Shown: positions 56,079 through 64,000 of the stretch, in pieces
Layout: the number at the start of each line of letters is the position of its first letter
Position numbering within the stretch: the first letter of the stretch is position 1
NCBI GenBank assembly: GCA_022747635.1
Contig: JAKTNV010000018.1
Coordinates: forward strand, 2,326,501-2,390,500
Reading direction: 5' to 3'
Length of the DNA: 64,000 bases
Origin: Hetaerina americana
Lineage: Eukaryota > Arthropoda > Insecta > Odonata > Calopterygidae
Notes under the pieces: generated by a model
Seen by the model: only the letters and a program-made list of their open reading frames with translations
Database searches by the model: none
What the model was told of the DNA's origin: nothing
Program-made: the position numbers and the translations under genes

Positions 56079-56337
56079 ACAAAAGGACAGCGATGGGAAC
56101 GAGGATGGCACCATCATACGCCAATCTCTTCATGGGCCATCTCGAAGAGACTTTCCTGTCACAGCAACCCTTTCAACCTCTTTTCTGGGTCCGCTACATA
56201 GACGATGTTTTTATTCTCTGGACACATGGCTCCGATTCTCTCAACAATTTCTTATCCGCCTTAAATTCACATTTCACTGTTAAATTCACCTCTTCCATTT
56301 CAGACTCCACCATCACCGTTCTTGACACAGACATCTC
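56079..56337 (+). pseudogene. Penelope-like RT palm, inverted fragment
   Basis: An 86-codon open stretch in the plus strand: KRTAMGTRMAPSYANLFMGH (RT block with the AP-x-ANL motif), then WVRYIDDVFILWTHG, where YIDD holds the catalytic aspartates, then FTVKFTSSISDSTITVLD. It faces the rest of the element. It is cut at 56337 by the LINE A tail (cacagacatctcatctacatc). Confidence 0.88.
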
Positions 56338-56338
56338 A

Positions 56339-56940
56339 TCTACATCTACATCTACATAATACCCCGCAAGCCGCCGCAAGGGCGTGTGGCGGGGGGTGTT
56401 AGGTCACCAACCGTAAAAAGGAAAAATACCACATGCAAAAAAACAACACGGAAAATTAGACCCACAGCAGCGCACACAATCATGCAAAAATCCCTTCATC
56501 CAATACTCATGCAAACACATATACCGCAAAACCACTAAAAAACTGCACCCCATGATGCAGCACGAAAGCCATCCTACAACACGCAAGCCAGGACACAACA
56601 AGCAAGAAATTGAAACACCACATGAAAATGCACCACGAAACACTCTACCCCCCGAGGAGATTCTAAAAGGCAGGGAATGCGACCCAACGTTGCAGGTAGC
56701 AGGAATTTCCCCCCGCGGAGAGGGACAAGGGATTAAAAGGGAAACTTAAAAACAGATGAACAGAACATGAATGAGGTCATTCGGAAAGAATGGGTTATTA
56801 TAGCAAAACACATAAGGTTAGTGGAAGAGCATGCATTTAAATACAACTAATTATTTTTTAGACGCTGAGGGTGGCAAGTGGAATTTTTGCTATCTATAAC
56901 CCTGCAGTTGCTATCCCGTATTGTCCGTGGGAAGAAGGAT
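56339..56940 (-). mobile_element. LINE A 3' end, 5'-truncated copy
   Basis: Minus strand: the last RT codons near 56938 (SFFPRTIRD region), 3' UTR, hairpin and gatgta repeats at 56339-56358. The insertion lies in the Penelope RT segment; the sequence on the far side (56941 on) is not Penelope RT that I can recognise. Confidence 0.9.
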
Positions 56941-57094
56941 CTCACTTCAAAACAACAAATTCACTACTTCAGTACACATCAAAGTCACTAACCATCAGCA
57001 ATACCTACACCACACTAGCTGCCATCCTCAAAACACGTAACGATCGATTCCTTACTCTCTCTCTATCCGCGGACACCGAATTTGCAACACCAAG

Positions 57095-57733
57095 CTAAGC
57101 TAAACATTAAAATAGGAGGGCAAAAACTAGAGCAGGTAGAATAGTTTACGTATCTCGGAAGTGTTTTGGACCAACACGGTCAAAGTAGTAGGGACGTAAG
57201 GAGAAGCATTGCCCTTGGCAAGGAGGCTTTCTTAAGGAGGAGGGAGTTGATGACAGGGACGTTGAGTAAGGATATTAAGAAAAGAATCGTCAAAACTTTG
57301 ATATGGAGCGTAGCTACGGCTAGACGGTTCGGAAACGTGGTCATTGAAGCAGGAGGATAGACGGAGACTGGAGGTTTTTGAAGTTGGAGAAGAATGGAGA
57401 GGATGAAATGGACCGAGAAGAAAACAAATGAGGAAGTACTTGGTATGGTGGGCAAATAGAGGGGTTTGTTGGGAGACATTCTATGGAGGCAGGAAAAGTG
57501 GATGAAGGGGGTTTTGACCGGCATTGGGATGTTGAAGACTGTGATAGAGGGGAGAATGTTAGGCAAACGAGGAAAGGGAAGGAACAGGATAGGGATTTTG
57601 GACGGGATGAAGGGAGGAAGAAAGTGCTCAGAGATGAAGAGGATGGACCTGATTTAGATGTTTTGCTAGGAGTCACAAAATATTTTTTTAGGAAGCTGTC
57701 CATCCAAAAACCTACCTTAACCGGTAGATTACC

Positions 57734-57737
<4 letters not shown>
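57095..57737 (+). mobile_element. LINE C 3' end, 5'-truncated copy
   Basis: Plus strand: RT C-terminal region, frameshifted, with pieces LDQHGQSSRDVRRSIALGKE, then MTGTLSKDIKKRIVKTLIW, LLGDILWRQEKWMKGVLT and VIEGRMLGKRGKGRNRIGI, all matching the 26.7-27.4 kb copy. The 3' end ccatccaaaaacctacctta then ggtagattacctaatta runs straight into (TA)n. Confidence 0.88.

Positions 57738-57789
<52 letters not shown>
57738..57789. repeat. (AT)n microsatellite
   Basis: Pure at run between the LINE C end and a foldback. Confidence 0.95.
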
Positions 57790-57793
<4 letters not shown>

Positions 57794-58006
57794 CTTCGAA
57801 ATGGAACGCTCTTCGGCGACGCACAAATATATAAAAACACAGATGTAGATTTTTAGAATATAGAGACACAAAGAAAGGACACTCACAATTTGTTATTTTA
57901 CGTTTCGACAGCACTGCTGTCGTCTTCCTAATAAAATTAAATAACTAAATAACAAATTGTGAGTGTCCTTTCTTTGTGTCTCTATATTCTAAAAATCTAC
58001 ATCTGT

Positions 58007-58010
<4 letters not shown>
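57790..58010. mobile_element. Foldback with perfect 64-bp arms (Penelope-tail-like)
   Basis: The arms 57835-57898 and 57947-58010 are perfect reverse complements. The loop (57899-57946) contains, on the minus strand, ggaagacgacagcagtgctg then tcgaaacg: a stem (gacagc/gctgtc) followed by gaaa, the layout of a hammerhead stem II and core. The arms share ggacactcaca with the other Penelope tails but otherwise represent a second tail family. (AT)n borders both ends. Confidence 0.8.
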
Positions 58011-58057
<47 letters not shown>

Positions 58058-58150
58058 TAATATATAAATTTATGTATATACATATATATAATAAGTATAT
58101 AGTATATATATATATATATACGTGTGTATACATATATGTATATATATCCT
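58011..58150. repeat. (AT)n microsatellite, degenerate at its end
   Basis: A pure at run to about 58052, then imperfect at/gta repeats to about 58150. Confidence 0.92.
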
Positions 58151-59145
58151 CATTGAGATGTATTCCTTTTGATGTTGAGGGCATAACGTACTTATTGTCT
58201 TGTGGTGACGTTGTTACCTTCCCGTTTCGTTCTCGGGCGCTCCCCGGGGCGGGGGACGGGGGTCGGAGTTTTGCCCGTACCGCGGGATTATTGCACTCAT
58301 CCATTCGTGCTTTTTCCTTTGCGAGGCGAACGATTGTCGTACATGACAGCTCTCGCTTAGCTTAACCTTCGAGGAGTGAGAATCAGTTGACTGCCACCGA
58401 CTTCTTTGACCCACGCCAGAGGCGCTCTGTTGCGCCGCATAACTTCGCTCTAATCGTGGGCGCTTTGTTCTCTTGCGATGCGGGGGGGGGGGCAGAGTTG
58501 ACTGACGCCGACCTTTCCTCCCCACCTCGCCAGGGTTCGCCTCTTTTACTCTTTGCTAAGGTGCTTAGTTTCGTATCAAATTGAACCGGATCAGGCTGTG
58601 ATTCTTCCCTTTTTAATCCCTAGGAAACGAGTGTCCTTTTTAGTTGATCACCGATTCTCATGCCCCACTCGGTGGATGTCTGATTAATTTAAAGGTAGTC
58701 CTTCCTCCGCCCGAGGAAAATTGGATGAACTCGTGCCTTTTTCCATCTTTCCTCGCGCATATTATTAGTATCTGCAGAATTAAGTTTCCTTTCGTGATAT
58801 TAAATTCGAGAACTTCCGTTGTGGTATAATATGCCTTTTCTACCCGGCGGTGAAGAAGAATAGAATGCGTCTTCGCCAGGTGACTGCGTGAATGCCCACT
58901 CCAAGAAACAGCGGATTCACTGATTTTCAGAATGACACTTTTTTGTCTTGTTCCTTCGACGGTTCGATGAACTTGTACGCGCTGTACGGTACAATAAATC
59001 TGTGGACAAGTGCACATTTGTTTCTCACAATGACACTGTTTTCATTAAAAGTTATCATATTTTGAATGAATTATAATTTGTGAATTGGAATGAGTGTCAA
59101 TTGACCCTGGCGAGCTTGTATATGAAGTGCTAAGGGGCTTTTACC
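58151..59145. other. No recognisable gene
   Basis: A GC-rich patch near 58235-58275 and a G run at 58482-58491; no supported feature. Confidence 0.55.
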
Positions 59146-59305
59146 AGAGTAATCTACCCAAAGGTTAGTTTGGTAGGTGTTGGAACACGAGTGCGCCCAA
59201 TACTAAATACAGCGTGTGAAATTCACATATCAGGGAAGGAGCATAAGTTCCTTATTTCCGTTGCCATCTATGGTTTCCCTGGGAGATCTCGGATACACGA
59301 GAAAT
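59146..59305 (-). mobile_element. SINE S1, old copy lacking the tRNA head
   Basis: Aligns with the S1 body (aggttagtttggtaggtg, ccaatacta, gtgtgaaattcacatatca, tatggtttccc) at about 75-80 percent identity. It ends before the tRNA-related head, so the A and B boxes are absent. It is the most diverged S1 copy in the window. Confidence 0.72.
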
Positions 59306-61154
59306 TAAATGTAGTATTTACCGATGTCAAATTAGATCAATGAAGCATATGATCTCTCTACCACGGCATATCAATGCATCTGGTAATATTTTACCAATTA
59401 CTCTGGCACGGGTAACGAATAAATTTTTTGCACCGATTTTGTGTCGATTCTTCCTTCAACTCCCGAAAACTGTTAAGGCACGAAGTATGTTATCCTTTCT
59501 TCTATCTTGGTTTAAAATGTGTGATCCTAGGTAGTTCCCTGCTCCGTGGAATAGGGCCTCCTAAGTACAGTGGCCGTTATTTTTGCCGTGGTCAGTTGAT
59601 CCCGTAGAAATCAATGAAAGCGGATGTGTTTTCGAAGCATTTATTTCGAGTGAATTCCAATGTTTTAGCGGTTTGGAAAAGTGCAAAATGTTTTTGGTCT
59701 CTGTGGTGGGTCACTTTGAAAACGTCCAGGGCGAAGAAGAGGAGCACTGGTATGAAACATGCAGCAGCCAGGGTTGAAAATCATTTGCAGTGGCGCGCGC
59801 AGTAGCAGCCAGCCAGCCAGTGGAGTGGCATTGGGGACGCTGGGAGTGACGACTAGAGCGAAGAATGTCGACCGTTCTCGCCACCGATAGTTTCTTTCCC
59901 GTCCCGATTATTCCGTTTCTCTAACCATTCCAAACATTTCCTCGGGAACCGCTCCCCAGGCGTCTCCCCCCTTCCGCCTCACCCTCGCTTCCCACGTTCC
60001 GCCCCCCCCCACAGGATAATCCCACTCTCAATCCCCGGCGACGCTTGCGTAAGCCTCCCCCGACACAGCTGGCGACGCGTTCGTTGGTCGCCGGCGGTGA
60101 AAGGTATCCCTCCCTTTCTTTGCGCCCCTCCCGCCCCATCCTCACGTGTGTCATTGATCACTTTCACTCCCCGACCCTCTCCACCCGGGCGCCCGACCCC
60201 GCAGCGCCTTGATTCGTCCCCCTCGCCCACCGCCGCCCCTCCCAGTCAAACCGCACACATGGTCCACGCGAAGGGGCGAATAGATGTTCCCTCGGTTTGT
60301 TCCAGTGTGCCTGTTTTGTTCTTGATTTTCGCACCCCGTTTTGTCGGGATCCGCTGCTCTCCCCCGTACTCCTTAATAAATGCACTTCGGGCGACGTCGC
60401 TCTGATGTTTCACGCGCGAGGGTGAGCGGGGACGAGCCATCTGCTCTGGGGGTGGGGGGGACTTGAGGCGTGAGAGCACTTATGGTCCTATTTTTGCTCA
60501 ACTTTGGATTTTGCGAATGTCTGCGCATAAGACGCCCGCCGGCCCTCTCCTTTTTTCCTCGTGGGCCCTCCTGATGTAAATGTTTTAAATTTGTGTTGCA
60601 TGTAAATGCTGCAATTTGATATTATTATAATTTTCTCTGCTCTTACTTACGTGCGACGCGTTTCAGTGCGTGCATACAATATTAAGGTGGAGTTGGAGGG
60701 AGGGGTGGTGGCGTGGTTTGGGGTCCAGGAATTCTTCCAGGACAGTATGATATGTTCATATTATTAGAACCATCCACCTTAAGGTTAAAACTTCTTCCCG
60801 TTGGACCCACGTGAAACCCTACAAAGGCATCAAACTTTAAACGGAGGACTCCGGCTTTCTTCATTTGCTCACTTCGTCCAAAGGTTGTCGAAAAAGTTTT
60901 GGTAGGGTTGTGGGACAACAAAAACCAACTATTTACTGGGAAAATATATCTTTAATTTTCCAGCTAATCTTCCATAGAAATCGCGATGGCCGCATTATGG
61001 ATCTATAGACTCGATATATTGGTAAAATTTGAAATTGTGGAACAGAGTGGCACGGAAAATTTATGTTTGTTACAGTTATAGCTGCCAAAGGGAGTTTGAG
61101 ACGTCAAGTCGCTATGCGAGGAAAGTTGATACATCGGGTACTATTGCAGACTTA
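59306..61154. other. No recognisable gene; C-rich block 59940-60250
   Basis: Short frames without motifs; the C-rich block gives compositional frames on both strands. Confidence 0.55.
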
Positions 61155-61800
61155 ACTAATAGATGCCAGAACTAGCCGCCTCAAGGACTCCTTCTTCCCA
61201 CGGACAATACGGGATAGCAACTGCAGGGTTATAGATAGCAAAAATTCCACTTACCACCCTCAGCGTCTAAAAAATAATTAGTTCTACTTAAATGCATGCT
61301 CTTCCACTAGCCTTGTGTGTTTTGTTATAATAACCCATTCTTTCCGAATGATCTCATTCGTGTTCTGTTCATCTGTTTTAAAGTCTCCCTTTCAATCCCT
61401 CGTCCCCCTCCGCGGGGGAAATTCCTGTTACCTGCAACGTTGGGTCGCATTTCCTGCCTTTTAGTGTCTCCTCGGGGGGTAGAGTGTTTTGTGGTACGGG
61501 ACTCCTTCGGGTAGGAGCATTGGTATTGGAGTTTCACATTCTTGCTTGTTGTGTCCTTGCTTCCGTGTTGTAGGATGGCTTTCGTGCTGCATCACGGGGT
61601 GCAGTTTTTTGTTGTTTTGCGGTATATGTGTTTGCATGAGTGTTGGATGAAGGGATTTTTGCATGAGTGTGTGCGCTGCTGTGGGTGTAATTTTCCATTT
61701 TGTTTTTTTGCATGTGGTATTGTCCCTTTTTACGGTTGGTGACCTAACACCCCCCGCCACACGCCCTTGCGGCGGCTTGCGGGGTATTATGTAGATGTAG
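61155..61800 (+). mobile_element. LINE A 3' end, 5'-truncated copy
   Basis: It begins within the last RT codons (aatagatgccagaactagcc; RTSRLKDSFFPRTIRDSN). The 3' UTR, hairpin and gatgta tail (61790-61800) follow. Around 61497-61535 a short stretch differs from other copies (tacgggactccttcgggtag), probably a local replacement or template switch. Confidence 0.9.
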
Positions 61801-64000
61801 TGGAATTGCCAACATCTTGATGGACTTCATAGAGTAAAATAAGTGCATGGATTCAGGAGTGCAAAATTTTGCACATACCCGATTGTTTGAAGAGGTGAAT
61901 CGTGTGCTGGTGAACTTGGGTCTATCCGTAATGAGAAGACAAATGCAGAAGGTACTTGCGCCGTCCGATAAAAAAAACGCCAAGAGCTGAAGTCATGAAT
62001 CGAGTTAACTTCGCCGGTGGATAGCGCCGCCTCTGGAGGATTAGGCTCAAAACTGAAAAAAAAAGTTTATCCGACAGGAGTTCCGCCGGTGCAAAATATC
62101 TAGTGTGCAATTCTCACCCTTTCCGCTTTTATGCGTGTAATGTCTTAATGTTCCCTTGATGGGCATATATTCTTCATGATGTCGATGTAATCAAAACGTG
62201 GAATTGCGAACACTTTCAAGGTCTTCTCTTCGTGTGAGTGAAACGGGATTGCTTCGGGAGGAGTAGGGAGAGGTTTGGTATTAGAATACTCCTATGCGAA
62301 TGCTACGAGGAAGTGCAAATTACCGCATTTTGACGTCTGATCCCTCATACATAAGGTGTGTAATTTTCCCAACCGCCCCCAAAAGATAACTATACATTTT
62401 TATCAGGAGTCGTTTTCTCTGTGATCGTATTTGCGAACAACTTTCCCCAGGCATTATTCACTGGCAATCCTTCTGTGCAGGTAGGAGCATCCGCGTTTGA
62501 TATGTTTGGTGGTCTTGTCTTTTTGCGAGGTTCGACAAATGCCACAGCCGTAATAGCGAAAGGAGACTTATTTCGGTTTCGCCTTATCTTAGATTTATAC
62601 GAGAAAATTAATCCTGTTTTGGTTGAGCATGGCTGTGTGGCAAATTCTGGTTCTTCTCATCCCGGGGAAGAAATTCCACGGTCTGCAGAAGATAAAAAAA
62701 AAGAAAAATGAGGAGAAGAGAAGAAGTGGAAATGACGAGGCGGTATTCATCCTTAAACGCTTCATGCCTCCGAGCGAGCGAGAAATTGCTTGTGTTCTTT
62801 GCACACCGTTCTCATGTTAAGTTATACACGGTTTGGAGGGCAGTGTTTGCAACGTGAGTGCGCACCGCTTAGGGTGTCCGAGGGTGGATTTCGATGTGGC
62901 GATTGATGAACTGCGACGGTTCGGCGTTCTTAAAGTTTTGAAAATTTTCTGATACAAAGGTTTGCCTGTGAACATCAATGTAATATTGTTCGGTAGGGGA
63001 ATGCTTGATATAGTAACAATTTTTACCGTGTAAAACACACCACTTGGAGCACCACTCAATTATTGAAACTCATAGGATGTAGGTTCTAAAATAATAGAAC
63101 ATCTTCTTTGCCATATAGCAGCGGATACTTGGGACGTCCTTCACTTGAGCAGGAACCGGTGGAGCACGCAGGTTGCAAGCTACGGATTGCCTAGTGCAAA
63201 TAAAAGCAAGGCGCTGTGCTGTAATTTACATGAATTGCTTTAATTAATTTGCGATGCGTACTAGGCTAGAGAAAAGTTAAAAGTGATAGTGAGGTATGTA
63301 CGTCGATCAAAATCGAAAAATAAGCTTTTGACATTCGAGATATCGTTCGGTTTTTCGCAAATTCCCTTGCGATCCTTTCCGACCCCCACCCCCCGCCGAT
63401 AAGCCCAGCGAGCCCCTTGAACGTTTTTTGGTCAAGTCGTCTTTTTTAAGTTCCATTCCACGCGAGCGAGCGTAAGAGCATTTATTTTGCGTTGATTAAC
63501 TTCGCAGAGAGTCGAGCGCTTTGGTTCGTTAGTTCTTTATTTATTTATTTTAACGTGTGCGTCTATTTATATTTTTTTCCGACTCGCCTTTAAAGAGCTT
63601 TTAAGGTGGAGGAGGGAGTTGGGGGGTGAGGGAATGTACATACGAGTGTATCAGGTTTTGTCTTGACGCTTCTGTTCTCTCCTCCCCCCCCCCTCGGCCC
63701 CCCTCACGCCCCCGAGGCTGGGGGAGGCAATGCCGATCGGAGGAGGCGGGGCGGGGGAGGAGCCGGGGCGGGTGGTGCTTTCGGGCCGAAGGGCGGTATT
63801 TTTCCAATCTCAGCGCGCTTGCTTCATCCATTCCTTTGGCTTTGTCGTCTTCCTCCCCTTTCGCCCCCCCCCCCGCCACGCACCACCTCGTCTGCTCCGG
63901 GTAAGCTCCTCCACCTCTCCCACCCACCCCCATCCTCCCTCTTCTTCTTCTTCTTTCTCGCCTGCCTCCCCTATTCTTTTTCTCCTTTCCGCAACAGTTG
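61801..64000. other. No recognisable gene; GC-rich run at 63.65-63.9 kb
   Basis: AT-rich then GC-rich unique sequence. A 96-codon frame at 62421-62711 follows a possible splice-acceptor-like tttttatcag but shows no motif. C runs occur at 63684-63693 and 63866-63875. Confidence 0.5.

Larger units (their letters stand above)
55062..56337 (-). mobile_element. Penelope-like element with inverted 5' segment
   Basis: Minus-strand order from the 3' end: tail with hammerhead-like core (55062-55205), UTR, GIY-YIG nuclease (55290-55802), and the C-terminal part of the reverse transcriptase (to about 56078). There the orientation switches: 56079-56337 encodes the RT catalytic region on the plus strand. 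The two pieces are from the same kind of element with about 60 codons missing between them. A LINE A insertion cuts the plus-strand piece at 56337. RT plus C-terminal GIY-YIG is diagnostic of Penelope-like elements. Confidence 0.9.

Noticed and set aside
60688..60785. Weak inverted ends aaggtgga / tccacctt
   Set aside because: Only about 8 bases pair and no coding or duplication supports a transposon.
62421..62711. Possible exon after a tttttatcag acceptor-like site
   Set aside because: The frame has no recognisable family and no matching donor site can be fixed; it depends on a non-ATG start.

Overview
This window is animal nuclear DNA, most likely from an arthropod. The evidence is eukaryotic throughout: tRNA-derived SINEs, CR1-group LINEs, mariner elements, a Penelope-like retroelement and long (AT)n microsatellites, with no operons or bacterial gene layout. 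The arthropod call rests on the mobile-element mix and on a LINE 3' end (CGCAAGCCGCC ... GATGTA repeats) that I recall from arthropod genomes. I cannot name the species. I recognise no host protein-coding gene. One 168-codon open frame near 36 kb is listed only as an unrecognised candidate.

Layout. 0-8.8 kb: mostly unannotated sequence with a 210-bp foldback (40-250), a GC-rich block (about 955-1440) and a SINE with 13-bp target duplications (3973-4240). 8.8-20.2 kb: a LINE B 3' fragment, two SINE families (S1, S2), two deleted mariners and two foldbacks. 26.2-29.4 kb: a 66-bp perfect palindrome, an S1 SINE, an (AT)n tract, a LINE C copy split by a 928-bp deleted mariner, and a LINE B end. 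34.0-34.3 kb: a LINE C end joined to a foldback. 36.6-36.9 kb: a LINE A fragment running into a 100-N assembly gap. 38.1-47.1 kb: the densest part. A near full-length 5.0-kb LINE A (esterase-type ORF1, endonuclease, reverse transcriptase; several frameshifts) sits inside a LINE B copy, followed by a LINE B copy with an inverted 5' part, another LINE end, and a LINE B copy with an intact 305-codon RT frame. 50.0-50.6 kb: Penelope tails in direct and inverted repeat between (AT)n tracts. 54.2-58.1 kb: LINE A end, Penelope element with GIY-YIG nuclease and an inverted RT segment, LINE A end, LINE C end, and a second foldback between (AT)n tracts. 59.1-61.8 kb: an old S1 SINE and a LINE A end.

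How the parts relate. LINE A and LINE B are different families but share the last 50 or so bases (hairpin plus GATGTA tail), which probably guides 3'-end recognition by their reverse transcriptases. SINEs S1 and S2 carry Pol III-type heads and must borrow a LINE machinery; I could not match either tail to a LINE here. The three mariners are all about 0.9 kb and all lack the front of the catalytic domain, so none can move itself. The Penelope tails carry a hammerhead-ribozyme-like core and recur as foldbacks inside (AT)n. The remaining sequence is rich in strand-biased C/T runs and holds nothing I can call a gene.
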